Shown: positions 55,075-64,000 of the stretch, in pieces
Position numbering within the stretch: the stretch's first letter is position 1
How the letters are laid out: every line of letters begins with the position of its first letter
NCBI RefSeq assembly: GCF_017813235.1
Contig: NZ_JAGISH010000001.1
Location: forward strand, 62,001-126,000
From: Sagittula salina
GTDB taxonomy: Bacteria; Pseudomonadota; Alphaproteobacteria; Rhodobacterales; Rhodobacteraceae
Length of the DNA stretch: 64,000 nt
Direction: 5' to 3'
The notes under the pieces: model-generated
Seen by the model: the letters and a program-made list of their open reading frames with translations, nothing else
The model's database searches: none
Told to the model about the DNA's origin: nothing
Position numbers and translations under genes: made by a program

Positions 55075-55638
55075 TCACTCGGTGACGGAGACCTTTTCCA
55101 TGCGGTCGGGCACACCCGCGACGGCGCCAGACTGCGAGTGGCCGCGCTTGATGGCGTCGACCACATCCATGCCCTCGGTCACTGCGCCAACGACCGTGTA
55201 CTGGCCGTTCAGGAAATGACCCGGAGCAAACATGATGAAGAACTGCGAGTTTCCGCTGTCGGGGTTCTGCGACCGCGCCATGCCGACCACGCCGCGTTCG
55301 AACGGCAGGTCGGAGAATTCCGCCGGCAGGTCCGGGCGGTCGGACCCGCCCTGCCCTGCGCGGCGCATGTCAAAGCCGTCCTTCGCCATGTTGCCAAAGG
55401 CCACATCGCCGGTCTGCGCCATGAAACCGTCGATCACGCGGTGAAAGACGACCCCGTCATACGCGCCGTCTTTGGCCAGCTCCGTGATCTGTTCCACGTG
55501 CTTCGGTGCCACGTCCTCGAAGAGGTCGATGCTGACCGTGCCCATGGGGCCATCCTCGCCCGCGACCTCGATTTCAAGGCCGGTGGCGAAGGCGGGGGAC
55601 GCCAGCAGCGTGAGCGCAAGCGTCAGATTACGCAACAT
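55075..55638 (-). CDS. peptidyl-prolyl cis-trans isomerase, periplasmic cyclophilin
   Basis: This 187-residue cyclophilin starts with a signal peptide (LALTLLASPAFA), so it should act in the periplasm. The core has FHRVIDGFMAQTGD near 65-78 and the NSQFFIMF motif near 130. It overlaps the upstream cytoplasmic paralogue by 11 bases; the two share the core and probably arose by duplication. Confidence 0.92.
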   Translation of the reverse strand: MLRNLTLALTLLASPAFATGLEIEVAGEDGPMGTVSIDLFEDVAPKHVEQITELAKDGAYDGVVFHRVIDGFMAQTGDVAFGNMAKDGFDMRRAGQGGSDRPDLPAEFSDLPFERGVVGMARSQNPDSGNSQFFIMFAPGHFLNGQYTVVGAVTEGMDVVDAIKRGHSQSGAVAGVPDRMEKVSVTE

Positions 55639-56137
55639 CGGCGGCCACCTTCACAGAAATCATGCGGTCGGGGTTGGCGGGTGGCTCGCCACGGGTGATC
55701 GCGTCGACGTGCTCCATGCCCTCGATGACCTGCCCGTAGACGGTGTACTGACCGTTCAAGAAATCGTTGTCCTTGAAGTTGATAAAGAACTGCGCGTTGG
55801 CCGAGTTCGGGTTGGACGACCGCGCCGCCCCCAGCGACCCACGGGCATGCGGGATGCGGGAGAATTCCGCCGGCAGGTCCGGCAGGTCCGAGCCGCCCGT
55901 GCCAGCGCGGCGCAGGTTGAAGTCCTTCTCCATGTTGCCATTCTCGACGTCGCCGGTCTGCGCCATGAAGCCGTCGATCACACGGTGAAAGCAGACATTG
56001 TCGTAGGCACCGGCACGGGCCAGTTCCTTCATCCGCTCTGTGTGCTTGGGTGCCACGTCGGGCATCAGCGCGATGGTGACGGTGCCGCCTTTGAGCTCCA
56101 TCAGGATGGTGTTTTCGGGATCCTTGATCTCGGCCAT
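55628..56137 (-). CDS. peptidyl-prolyl cis-trans isomerase, cytoplasmic cyclophilin
   Basis: This 169-residue cyclophilin has no signal peptide. The core motifs FHRVIDGFMAQTGD and NAQFFINF are present. It speeds proline isomerisation during folding. It is co-transcribed with the periplasmic paralogue and divergent from pgk. Confidence 0.93.
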   Translation of the reverse strand: MAEIKDPENTILMELKGGTVTIALMPDVAPKHTERMKELARAGAYDNVCFHRVIDGFMAQTGDVENGNMEKDFNLRRAGTGGSDLPDLPAEFSRIPHARGSLGAARSSNPNSANAQFFINFKDNDFLNGQYTVYGQVIEGMEHVDAITRGEPPANPDRMISVKVAADVA

Positions 56138-56258
56138 GGGTCATTCCTCGTTAGGTTTTGCGGCAGGGTTTATCGTGGCGGGGCGGCAAAGCCAAGAAGC
56201 GTTGACCTCCGGCGCGCGAGCGGGCAACACGTTGCCGACTGGTTACGGGAGTTGACAC

Positions 56259-57473
56259 ATGGCCTGGAAGACGCTGGACGACATGGACCTCGACGGCAAA
56301 CGGGTGCTGACCCGCGTCGACATCAACGTGCCGGTCGAAGACGGCAAGGTGACGGATGCAACCCGCATCGAACGGATCTGTCCCACGGTTCAGGACATCC
56401 TGTCGCGCGGTGGCAGACCGGTGCTTCTGGCGCATTTCGGCCGCCCCAAGGGCGAGCGGCGCGACGACATGAGCCTGCAGCCGCTGATCCCCGTGCTGGA
56501 GGCGCAGCTCGGGGCGGAGGTGGTCTTTGCCGCCGACTGTATCGGCCCGGCGGCGCAGGCCATCGTTGACACCTTGGGCGACAATCAGGTGGCACTTTTG
56601 GAGAACACGCGCTTTCACAAGGGTGAAGAAGCGAACGACCCCGAACTGGCCCGCGCCATGGCCGAACTGGGCGACGTCTACTGCAACGACGCGTTTTCTG
56701 CCGCACACCGCGCGCATGCCTCGACCGAGGCATTGGCGCATCTGCTGCCTGCCTGTGCGGGCCGCCTGATGCAGGGCGAACTGGAGGCGCTGGATTCGGC
56801 GCTGGGATCGCCGCGCCGCCCGGTGCTGGCCGTGGTCGGTGGCGCGAAGGTATCGACCAAGCTGGAGCTGCTCGGCAACCTCGTTACCAGGGTCGACATG
56901 CTGGTGATCGGCGGCGGCATGGCGAACACCTTCCTCGCGGCCAAAGGCGTGGACGTGGGCAAATCGCTTTGCGAGCACGAGATGGCGGAGACCGCGCGTG
57001 AGATCCTCGTCAAGGCCGGGGACGCGGGTTGCGAGATCATCCTGCCGGTCGACGTGGTGGTGGCACGCGAGTTCAAGGAAGGCGCGGAAAACGAGGTCGT
57101 CGCGGCCGACGCCTGCCCGGCGGACGCGATGATCCTCGATGCCGGACCGGAGTCGGTCGAGGCGGTGAAGGCGGCCATCGACCGGGCGGAAACGCTGATA
57201 TGGAACGGCCCGCTCGGCGCCTTCGAGATCGCCCCCTTCGATGCGGCGACCAACGCCGCTGCCAAGCACGCGGCCCTGCGGTCGGAGCACGGCCAGCTGG
57301 TGTCTGTGGCGGGCGGCGGCGACACGGTTGCCGCCCTTAACAGGGCTGGCGCTGCAGAGGATTTCTCTTACATTTCAACCGCTGGCGGTGCGTTCCTCGA
57401 GTGGATGGAAGGCAAGGTACTGCCCGGAGTCGCGGCGCTGGACGATGGCGAGGAGCCTGTCGCGGAGGACTGA
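56259..57473 (+). CDS. pgk: phosphoglycerate kinase
   Basis: Pgk makes ATP and 3-phosphoglycerate from 1,3-bisphosphoglycerate. The 404-residue protein has [14 protein letters not shown] near 16-29, LAHFGRPKG near 57-65, GGAKVSTK near 193-200 and the GGGDTVAAL nucleotide-binding motif near 352-360. The start has GGGAG upstream. The region after it is decayed DNA. Confidence 0.96.
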   Translation: MAWKTLDDMDLDGKRVLTRVDINVPVEDGKVTDATRIERICPTVQDILSRGGRPVLLAHFGRPKGERRDDMSLQPLIPVLEAQLGAEVVFAADCIGPAAQAIVDTLGDNQVALLENTRFHKGEEANDPELARAMAELGDVYCNDAFSAAHRAHASTEALAHLLPACAGRLMQGELEALDSALGSPRRPVLAVVGGAKVSTKLELLGNLVTRVDMLVIGGGMANTFLAAKGVDVGKSLCEHEMAETAREILVKAGDAGCEIILPVDVVVAREFKEGAENEVVAADACPADAMILDAGPESVEAVKAAIDRAETLIWNGPLGAFEIAPFDAATNAAAKHAALRSEHGQLVSVAGGGDTVAALNRAGAAEDFSYISTAGGAFLEWMEGKVLPGVAALDDGEEPVAED

Positions 57474-57689
57474 ATTTCGCCGGCCGAATTATGGATGAAA
57501 GCGGACGTCGGATGGAAGGCCCTTTTGGGTGGGTGGCGTTGACAGGCATCATCCAGCGCCGGCAAGCAACCATTACGCGCGGGGCCAAAGACCGCATCCC
57601 GGGGCGGCGGAGTTCCGGGAAAGGCGTCACCCGCACCTCGAATCCGGCGGGCGGGATCGCGCAAGAGGCAAATAGCCTGAAGGCGCGGT

Positions 57690-58619
57690 GAAGGCCGCCG
57701 TTCTGTCCGCCACACGCCCCGCCCCGCATGCCGGACAGATCAATGACGTTCACGGGCGGGCCCGGCAGACCGTTCCCGTTCGCGCTGGACCCGACTGGGG
57801 TCGGCTTTTCGTTGACGAAAGCAGAGAGATCGAGGACGCGCCCCGGCCTGATGACATGAGGGGAAACGGTTGCGGGAAGGAACCGATGCGGAGACCCCTG
57901 AAAAAGGCGTCATCGACGATGTCTGGGGACGGCGAGCCCTACCCCGGGCAGCGCACGCAGGGACCGGATGTTCCCGCCGATGGAGACATCTGGCGCCGTC
58001 TCTCCATCACCAAGCTTGCTGCCCATCGAATGAGTTACCAGCAGAGTACGATGATCCTGCGCGGGCAGCGCGGACAGAAGTCCTTCGAGGCCGTCGCCCG
58101 AAAACATGACGTTGTCCCGGTCCTAGAAGGACCAGGAAAAGCCGACCACCGGCCTGTGCGCCTCGTACGCCACCACGATCTGGGCCAGCGGGATATCGCC
58201 TCCGCGTTGTTGAGGTTGGAGCCGTGGACAAAGACGAGCGCCGGCCGACCCTCATCCGGCAGCGCCCGGCGAAATTCCGCATCCGTGCGGGAGGCGGCAC
58301 TGCGGCTGACGACGAAGCCGCGCGCTGGATCTGTGGGCGTTGCCCGGCCATTCGATGTGCCGGGTAACATGGTGCTCGGACACCGGCAGGTCGACACGAC
58401 AATAGAGAAAAGACGCGTCGCGGTGATTGCCGAGGTTCTCCGTTACCGAGCATCGCGAGCCCCGGAATATTCGCGAGCATCGGCGCGGACGGCCCGGTCC
58501 TTTGCGGGAAGCGATTCGAGGCGACGTACAGGCTTTGCACCTGCCCTTACCACCCGGCAAGATCGGGCATGATCGTGAGCGTCCAGCGCGCTACGCGGGC
58601 GGTCAGAATTCGCCGCATG
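57690..58619 (-). pseudogene. degraded DUF900 alpha/beta-hydrolase gene
   Basis: Pieces of a DUF900 hydrolase lie in order on the minus strand but in several frames. They are SLYVASNRFP (near 58530), the VDLPVSEHHVTRHIEWP segment (near 58395-58345), ALVFVHGSNLNNAEA (near 58235), IPLAQIVVAYEAHRPVVGFSW ending at a TAG stop (near 58130), DRDNVMFSGDGLEGLL (near 58110), LLVTHSMGS (near 58030) and NVIDLSGM (near 57750). At least four frame changes and one in-frame stop separate them. Family order and motifs (VHG, HSMG) are clear. The remaining parts of the 57474-58828 gap hold nothing I recognise. Confidence 0.75.
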
Positions 58620-58828
58620 CGGGCGAGAACAGCCGCTGCCGCGACGCCGCATCATGACCTTTGTGGCAACCCACCCCCGTATGCCGGAAACGCGGTCGCG
58701 GTGCAGGAATGCAACGCTCATGCCCCGAATCAGATTCCCGCAGTGGCGTGACTTTCCCTGATTCGGCCGGTATGGCAATCTTTGGAAAAGCGCATCCGAC
58801 AGACGATGCAGACAGGCAGACATCGACC

Positions 58829-59128
58829 ATGACACCCCGTCGCACCCCATCGCTGGGCGTCCCCGTGTTCTTTGCGGTGACCCTGAGCCTTTCGGCTTAC
58901 TTCACCTTTGCCGCCGTACAGGGCGATTTCGGCATCTTCCGCCGCGCGGAGTTCAAGGTGGAAGGCGACCGGCTGGAGAGGGAACTCTCCGAAATCCAGA
59001 GCGAAGTCACCCGGATGGAGAACCTCACGCTGCGGATGTCGGACGGCTATCTGGACATCGACCTGCTCGACCAGCAGGCGCGCGACGTGCTTGGCCTCGT
59101 GCGCGGCGACGAGATCGTGGTCAACTGA
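58829..59128 (+). CDS. ftsB: septum formation initiator (FtsB/DivIC family)
   Basis: The 99-residue protein has one membrane helix (VFFAVTLSLSAYFTFAAVQ), then a coiled coil (VEGDRLERELSEIQSEVTRM) and a C-terminal segment ending RDVLGLVRGDEIVV. It belongs to the FtsBLQ divisome complex that activates septal wall synthesis. Its TGA and the opposing gene's stop share the palindrome TGATCA at 59126-59131, so the convergent genes have no space between them. Confidence 0.9.
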   Translation: MTPRRTPSLGVPVFFAVTLSLSAYFTFAAVQGDFGIFRRAEFKVEGDRLERELSEIQSEVTRMENLTLRMSDGYLDIDLLDQQARDVLGLVRGDEIVVN

Positions 59129-59521
59129 TCATATACCTTCCTGCGGGGTAAAGACGCCGTCCTCGCCCACCTGCTCCAGCATTTCTTCGAAATCCATGTT
59201 TCCGGTGGAGAGGTTGTTTTCCACCATCCAGACATCGGCGGCGCGCACGCGGAACTCCGCCCCGGTATCTGCCTCCACCACGAGGATCTCCCAGCTCTGG
59301 TCGCCCATGGCGTGTTCGTCCGCGAGATAGAGAACGGGATCGTCCGGGAAGGCGTCGATAATCGTGTCGGCATCCGCTCCGTCAAACGTGTCGTCCTCGA
59401 CAAGATCAAAGACAGCGGCGAATCCCATGTCGTTGCCCCGCAGGGCGGTTTCGACCAGCGCCTCCCAGGAGGTATCGTCGTCGAAATCGGTACGGATCAG
59501 GCGGGCGGTATCGTCGGCCAT
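59129..59521 (-). CDS. DUF6924-like acidic protein
   Basis: The 130-residue protein is very acidic (many D and E) with DDTSWEALVE near 15 and VVEADTGAEFRVRAADVWMV near 80-99. The start at 59521 has GGAGACC upstream. It resembles DUF6924 proteins of unknown function. It sits between ftsB and pdhA, on the other strand from both. Confidence 0.65.
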   Translation of the reverse strand: MADDTARLIRTDFDDDTSWEALVETALRGNDMGFAAVFDLVEDDTFDGADADTIIDAFPDDPVLYLADEHAMGDQSWEILVVEADTGAEFRVRAADVWMVENNLSTGNMDFEEMLEQVGEDGVFTPQEGI

Positions 59522-59603
59522 GGGGGTCTCCGGGTCTGGATGTCTGCTGCGAAAACGCCCGTGGTGACAACAAGTTTCCTTCCGGTGCGACTGCCCGCTG
59601 AAT

Positions 59604-59620
59604 TTCGCATTGTGTGCGAA
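59604..59620. promoter_or_regulatory. interrupted palindrome upstream of pdhA, possible operator
   Basis: TTCGCA (59604-59609) and TGCGAA (59615-59620) are separated by five bases. The site lies in the divergent region between the DUF6924-like gene and pdhA, where a repressor of the pdh operon could bind. A second imperfect palindrome, GTTCAACGTTAAAC, is at 59702-59715. Confidence 0.35.
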
Positions 59621-59740
59621 TTTGGCGCGAAACAATGTTGCGCTGTCTGGACGGATGGCCGAGGGCGAGCTACGCTCACCGCCAAATACGTTGCCGGTTA
59701 TGTTCAACGTTAAACAACCATATCCTGGGGAGGAGAGGCG

Positions 59741-60739
59741 ATGGCTACGCGCAAGCCCGCCGCCAAGGCGAATGTCTCGGCCAAGGAACTCACGGCCTGG
59801 TACCGCGACATGCTGTTGATCCGGCGTTTCGAGGAGAAGGCCGGACAGTTGTACGGCATGGGTCTGATTGGCGGCTTTTGCCACCTCTATATCGGGCAGG
59901 AGGCCGTCGTTGTCGGTCTCGAGGCCGCCGCCGAGGAAGGCGACAAGCGCATCACTTCGTACCGCGACCACGGCCACATGCTGGCCTGTGGCATGGATCC
60001 GAAAGGCGTGATGGCCGAACTGACCGGGCGCGAGGGCGGTTACTCCAAGGGCAAGGGCGGTTCCATGCACATGTTCAGCCGGGAGAAGCATTTCTACGGC
60101 GGCCATGGCATCGTCGGGGCGCAGGTGCCGCTGGGCGCGGGGCTGGCGTTCTCTGACAAGTACCGGGGCGACGACCGGGTGACCTTCACCTACTTCGGCG
60201 ATGGTGCGGCGAATCAGGGCCAAGTCTACGAGACCTTCAACATGGCAGCACTGTGGAAGCTGCCGGTGATCTTCGTCATCGAGAACAACCAGTACGCAAT
60301 GGGGACGGCGCAGGCGCGTTCGACTTCCACCCCTGACCTGCACACGCGCGGCGAGGCCTTTGGCATCCCCGGCGAGATCGTCGACGGCATGGACGTGGTG
60401 GCGGTACGCGATGCCGGCGCGAAGGCGATCCGGCACTGCCGGTCCGGCAAGGGACCGTACATCCTGGAGGTGAAGACCTATCGCTACCGTGGTCACTCCA
60501 TGTCCGACCCGGCCAAGTACCGGACCCGCGAGGAAGTGCAGAAGATGCGCGAGGAACGCGATCCCATCGACCACGTCCGCGAGATGCTGCTGCAGGGCAA
60601 GCACGCCACCGAGGAGGATCTCAAGGCCATCGACAAGGAGATCAAGGCGATCGTGACGGAAGCGGCTGATTTCTCCCGCGAGAGCCAGGAACCTGCGCTC
60701 GATGAGCTCTGGACCGACATCTACGCGGAGGTGCACTGA
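59741..60739 (+). CDS. pdhA: pyruvate dehydrogenase E1 component, alpha subunit
   Basis: The 332-residue subunit has the thiamine diphosphate motif GDGAANQGQVYETFNMA near 153-169, ending with NNQYAMGT, and the regulatory-type loop YRYRGHSMSDP near 247-257. With PdhB it decarboxylates pyruvate. The start has GGGGAGGAGAGG upstream. It is the first gene of the pdh operon, with a VOC gene one base after its stop. Confidence 0.96.
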   Translation: MATRKPAAKANVSAKELTAWYRDMLLIRRFEEKAGQLYGMGLIGGFCHLYIGQEAVVVGLEAAAEEGDKRITSYRDHGHMLACGMDPKGVMAELTGREGGYSKGKGGSMHMFSREKHFYGGHGIVGAQVPLGAGLAFSDKYRGDDRVTFTYFGDGAANQGQVYETFNMAALWKLPVIFVIENNQYAMGTAQARSTSTPDLHTRGEAFGIPGEIVDGMDVVAVRDAGAKAIRHCRSGKGPYILEVKTYRYRGHSMSDPAKYRTREEVQKMREERDPIDHVREMLLQGKHATEEDLKAIDKEIKAIVTEAADFSRESQEPALDELWTDIYAEVH

Positions 60740-60740
60740 C

Positions 60741-61121
60741 ATGGGCCGCCCGGTTCACTTCGAAATTCACGGCACCGACCCGGAGAAGCTGGTCGCCTTT
60801 TACGGCGACCTCTTCGGCTGGACCTTTCAGCGCCACGGGCAGGAGGACTACTGGCTCGCCTCTACCGGCGACGGTCCCGGCATCGACGGGGCGATCACCA
60901 CGCGCCGCGGCCCCCCGCCCGCCGCAGGGGGCCCGGTGTCCGGTGCGACCATCGTGATGGAGGTGCAGGACATCGACGCGGCCTGGGGCCGCGGTCTTCA
61001 CCTCGGCGGCAAGTCGGCGATGGAAAAGATGCCGGTCCCGGGCGTCGGTTGGGCGGCCTACCAGATCGACCCGGACGGCAACGTCTTCGGCATCTTTCAA
61101 AACGACGAGGAGGCGCAGTGA
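60741..61121 (+). CDS. VOC family protein inside the pdh operon
   Basis: This 126-residue protein has the VOC/glyoxalase fold pattern: [20 protein letters not shown] at the start and [12 protein letters not shown] at the end. VOC proteins bind a metal and include glyoxalases, dioxygenases and resistance proteins; the metal ligands are only partly visible (H6 and one E). It starts one base after pdhA and overlaps pdhB by one base (TGATG), so it is translated with the E1 subunits. Its role in the complex is unknown. Confidence 0.88.
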   Translation: MGRPVHFEIHGTDPEKLVAFYGDLFGWTFQRHGQEDYWLASTGDGPGIDGAITTRRGPPPAAGGPVSGATIVMEVQDIDAAWGRGLHLGGKSAMEKMPVPGVGWAAYQIDPDGNVFGIFQNDEEAQ

Positions 61122-62497
61122 TGGCGACCGAAATCCTGATGCCCGCGCTGTCCCCCACGATGGAGGAAGGTACGCTGGCCAAGTGGCTGGTGAAGGAAGG
61201 CGACACGGTCCAGTCGGGCGACGTGATCGCGGAGATCGAGACCGACAAGGCGACGATGGAATTCGAGGCTGTCGACGAAGGAATCGTCGGGCGCCTCCTT
61301 ATCGCCGAGGGCACGGAGGGTGTGGCGGTGAACACGCCCATAGCAGTGTTGGTGGAAGATGGCGAGCGCGTGGAAGACGCGACGCCCTCCGGCCCGGCGC
61401 AGCAGCCCGCCCCGGCGGACAAGACCCTGACCTCTGAAAGCGCGCCGGCGGCGGCTGTGCAGCACCCCGAACCGGTCGCGGTTAAGGTTGTATCGGACTG
61501 GCCGGATGGCACAAAGGTGAAATCGCAGACCGTGCGCGAAGCCCTGCGTGACGCCATGGCGGAAGAGATGCGCGCCAACCCGGACGTCTTCCTGATGGGC
61601 GAAGAGGTCGGCGAATACCAGGGCGCCTACAAGATCAGCCAGGGACTGCTGGACGAATTTGGGTCGAAGCGGGTGATAGATACGCCCATTACGGAGCACG
61701 GCTTTGCCGGAATCGGGGTCGGCGCGGCGTTTGGCGGGCTCCGGCCGGTTGTGGAGTTCATGACCTTCAACTTCGCCATGCAGGCCATCGACCAAATCAT
61801 CAACTCGGCGGCCAAGACGCTTTATATGTCGGGCGGGCAGATGGGTTGCCCCATCGTCTTCCGAGGCCCGAACGGGGCAGCGGCGCGGGTGGGCGCGCAG
61901 CACAGTCAGGATTACGCCGCGTGGTACGCGCATATTCCGGGGCTGAAGGTCTGCATGCCCTACTCCGCCTCGGACGCGAAGGGCCTGCTGAAGAGCGCGA
62001 TCCGCGATCCGAACCCGGTGGTGTTCCTCGAAAACGAGATCCTCTACGGGCGCTCCTTCGAGGTGCCGGTGATGGACGACTTCACGGTGCCTTTCGGCAA
62101 GGCCCGCGTCTGGCGCGAGGGTACGGACGTGACGTTGGTGTCCTTCGGCATCGGCATGACCTACGCACTGGACGCGGCCGACAAGCTGGCCGGGGACGGC
62201 ATAAGCGCGGAGGTCATCGACCTGCGCACACTGCGCCCGCTGGATACCGCGACGGTCATCGCCTCCGTGCAGAAGACCAACCGCTGCGTGACCATTGAAG
62301 AGGGTTTCCCGGTGGGCGCCATCGGCAACCACATCTCGGCAGTGCTGATGACGGAGGCCTTCGACTATCTCGATGCGCCGGTCGTCAACCTGACGGGAAA
62401 GGACGTACCGATGCCCTACGCGGCCAATCTGGAGAAACACGCGCTGGTGACCACCGCTGAGGTGGTCCAGGCGGCGAAACAAGTCTGCTATCGCTGA
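61121..62497 (+). CDS. pdhB: pyruvate dehydrogenase E1 component, beta subunit with N-terminal lipoyl domain
   Basis: The 458-residue subunit begins with a lipoyl domain (lipoyl lysine K43 in ETDKATM), a Pro/Ala linker (about 88-130) and the transketolase-like E1-beta domain from about 133 with [12 protein letters not shown] and [15 protein letters not shown] lipoyl domain on E1-beta is known in alphaproteobacteria. The lipoyl domain is nearly the same as that of PdhC nearby. Confidence 0.95.
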   Translation: MATEILMPALSPTMEEGTLAKWLVKEGDTVQSGDVIAEIETDKATMEFEAVDEGIVGRLLIAEGTEGVAVNTPIAVLVEDGERVEDATPSGPAQQPAPADKTLTSESAPAAAVQHPEPVAVKVVSDWPDGTKVKSQTVREALRDAMAEEMRANPDVFLMGEEVGEYQGAYKISQGLLDEFGSKRVIDTPITEHGFAGIGVGAAFGGLRPVVEFMTFNFAMQAIDQIINSAAKTLYMSGGQMGCPIVFRGPNGAAARVGAQHSQDYAAWYAHIPGLKVCMPYSASDAKGLLKSAIRDPNPVVFLENEILYGRSFEVPVMDDFTVPFGKARVWREGTDVTLVSFGIGMTYALDAADKLAGDGISAEVIDLRTLRPLDTATVIASVQKTNRCVTIEEGFPVGAIGNHISAVLMTEAFDYLDAPVVNLTGKDVPMPYAANLEKHALVTTAEVVQAAKQVCYR

Positions 62498-62508
62498 GGG
62501 GGCGCACC

Positions 62509-62751
62509 ATGGCTGAAGAGATCGAGATCCTGGGCTACGACCATCGCGGCCTTTCCGTAGGCATGGGCCCGCACGTGGCACTGGTTCCAGAAGCGTTGTT
62601 GGCGTCCGAGATGATGGAAGTCACGCAGGACGGGGCGGAGCAATGGGCCAGCGCACAGCGTTCCGAGCTGGTGGCGGCCATCACGGCGTTGGTCAAGGGC
62701 GCTGTGCCGCCGGCCCCCTTCGATGGCGTGACCCTGCAAGCGGAGGGCTGA
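62509..62751 (+). CDS. hypothetical protein, 80 aa, in the pdh operon
   Basis: This small acidic protein (MAEEIEILGYDHRGLSVGMG...) lies 11 bases after pdhB and three bases before pdhC. No family is recognised. The N-terminal EIEILGYDHRG segment looks like a beta strand and turn. The tight spacing argues it is translated with the complex; an assembly or regulatory factor is a guess. Confidence 0.65.
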   Translation: MAEEIEILGYDHRGLSVGMGPHVALVPEALLASEMMEVTQDGAEQWASAQRSELVAAITALVKGAVPPAPFDGVTLQAEG

Positions 62752-62754
62752 GCG

Positions 62755-64000
62755 ATGCCGATTGAGATCCAGATGCCGGCGCTGTCGCCAACCATGGAGG
62801 AAGGCACGCTGGCGAAATGGCTGGTGAAGGAGGGCGACGCGGTAGCCTCCGGCGACGTGCTGGCCGAGATCGAGACCGACAAGGCGACGATGGAGTTCGA
62901 GGCTGTCGACGAAGGCGTGATCGTAAAGATCACTGTGGCCGAAGGCACGGCTGACGTAAAGGTGGGTACGGTGATCGCCGTATTGCTGGAGGAAGGTGAG
63001 TCCCCCTCCGATCAGGAACCCGTTTCCGGTACGCCGGAGGGGGCTGTACCGAAGTCGGAAGCGGCGGCAACGCCTTCCGTGGCTCCTCCCCCGGCGCCGG
63101 CAGCGGCGGTGTCATCGGCTGCGGATAGGACAAACGGGGGCCGGGTCTTCGCCTCCCCGCTGGCGCGCCGGATCGCCGCACAAAAGGGCATCGAGCTCGC
63201 ACAGATCAAGGGCTCCGGCCCGCGCGGGCGCATCGTGAAAGCGGACGTGGAAGCGGCCAAACCAAGTGGCGCCCCCGGCGAGGCAAAAGCTGTGACGGCT
63301 CCGGCGGCAGCAACCCCGGCTATAAAGCCAGTCGATGCAGGTGCCGTGGCTGCTCTCTACCAAGGGCGGGACTACGTGGAGGTCCCGCTTGACGGCATGC
63401 GCCGCACCATCGCTGCGCGCCTCGCCGAAGCCAAGCAGACCATCCCGCATTTCTATCTGCGTCGGGACATTCGGCTTGACGCTCTGATGGCCTTTCGCGC
63501 GCAACTGAACGCGCAGTTGGAGGCACGCGGAGTGAAGCTGTCGGTCAACGATTTCATCATCAAGGCCTGCGCGCTGGCGTTGCAGCAGGTGCCCAAGGCC
63601 AATGCCGTCTGGGCAGGCGACCGCATCCTGCAGCTGACGCCGTCAGATGTGGCAGTGGCCGTGGCGATCGAAGGCGGACTCTTTACCCCCGTGCTGAAGG
63701 ACGCGCAGGTGAAGACACTTTCGGCGCTGTCGTCGGAAATGAAAGACCTTGCCGCGCGAGCGAAAGAGCGCAAGCTGGCCCCGCACGAGTACCAGGGCGG
63801 CAGCTTTGCCATATCCAACCTCGGCATGTTCGGGATCGAGAACTTCGACGCCGTGATCAACCCGCCGCACGGCGCGATCCTTGCCGTCGGAGCCGGGGTG
63901 AAGAAGCCGGTGGTGGCCGAGGACGGTGCCGTCGAGGTGGCGACGGTCATGTCGGTGACGCTCTCGGTCGATCACCGGGTGATCGACGGCGCGCTGGGAG
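62755..64000 (+). CDS. pdhC: pyruvate dehydrogenase E2 (dihydrolipoamide acetyltransferase), cut by right edge
   Basis: The frame is open to the window end (415 residues seen). It has one lipoyl domain (K43 in ETDKATM), a Pro/Ala linker, the E1/E3-binding domain near 131-165 ([17 protein letters not shown]) and the catalytic domain from about 200. The catalytic HRVIDG motif lies close to the edge. It transfers the acetyl group to CoA. The last 15-20 residues are outside the window. Confidence 0.94.
   Translation, partial: MPIEIQMPALSPTMEEGTLAKWLVKEGDAVASGDVLAEIETDKATMEFEAVDEGVIVKITVAEGTADVKVGTVIAVLLEEGESPSDQEPVSGTPEGAVPKSEAAATPSVAPPPAPAAAVSSAADRTNGGRVFASPLARRIAAQKGIELAQIKGSGPRGRIVKADVEAAKPSGAPGEAKAVTAPAAATPAIKPVDAGAVAALYQGRDYVEVPLDGMRRTIAARLAEAKQTIPHFYLRRDIRLDALMAFRAQLNAQLEARGVKLSVNDFIIKACALALQQVPKANAVWAGDRILQLTPSDVAVAVAIEGGLFTPVLKDAQVKTLSALSSEMKDLAARAKERKLAPHEYQGGSFAISNLGMFGIENFDAVINPPHGAILAVGAGVKKPVVAEDGAVEVATVMSVTLSVDHRVIDGALG

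Noticed and set aside
57688-58572. 294-codon plus-strand frame between pgk and ftsB
   Set aside because: The minus strand carries ordered DUF900 pieces with VHG and HSMG motifs; the plus-strand frame has no recognisable feature.

Overview
The window is high-GC alphaproteobacterial DNA and most resembles a Rhodobacteraceae (Roseobacter-group) chromosome. This rests on gene content: an RNase E whose S1 domain is split by an acidic insert, an E1-beta subunit with its own lipoyl domain in a pdh operon next to ftsB, tatABC with a DUF815 ATPase, the surE-pcm-nlpD order, class I aldolase, and long acidic OmpA-type protein. No rRNA, complete tRNA, CRISPR array, prophage or intact insertion sequence was found. 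Species cannot be named from this window.

Layout. 1-1295: GNAT, DUF805 and DUF7218/Rho_N genes overlapping in one minus-strand operon. 1763-3373: prfC. 3432-9100 (minus): an orphan hypothetical, a very long OmpA-family protein, and a CoxE-like VWA protein with a MoxR ATPase. 9310-16558: the main accessory block, with three related GT2 glycosyltransferase domains, a sulfotransferase, a glycosyltransferase fused to a sulfotransferase-like domain that has lost its P-loop, an FkbM methyltransferase and an uncharacterised protein; probably decoration of a surface glycan. 16555-21725: pyrimidine genes pyrC and pyrE, a small metallopeptidase, a DCC protein and dnaB. 21907-26484: a CobS-like protein lacking the catalytic motif, alr, and a MlaE-MlaF-PqiA lipid-transport set with no MCE protein. 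26684-32664: radA, cvpA, purF and small genes.

33412-36168: surE-pcm-nlpD, then 1.6 kb of decayed non-coding DNA, then the tatA-tatB-tatC-DUF815 operon on the other strand (37755-40281). 40514-46246: a YafY-type regulator, class I fructose-bisphosphate aldolase, a P450 overlapping a membrane hydrolase, CcdA and a TusA-like protein. 46333-51288 (minus): rne with a long leader, and anmK. 51352-56137: tyrS, a FemX/GNAT-like protein, a DUF3179 protein and two overlapping cyclophilins. 56259-64000: pgk, a degraded DUF900 hydrolase pseudogene, ftsB, and the pyruvate dehydrogenase operon pdhA-VOC-pdhB-orf80-pdhC, cut by the right edge.

Two background patterns stand out. One is a dispersed intergenic repeat (a GC hairpin, a GTATTT core and an AAGAAGC-type tail), seen at six loci. 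The other is short tandem arrays of 12-16 bp units at eight or more loci. The best candidates for undescribed biology are the sulfotransferase-like/GT2 fusion cluster, the CobS-like pseudoenzyme and the extra genes inside the pdh operon.
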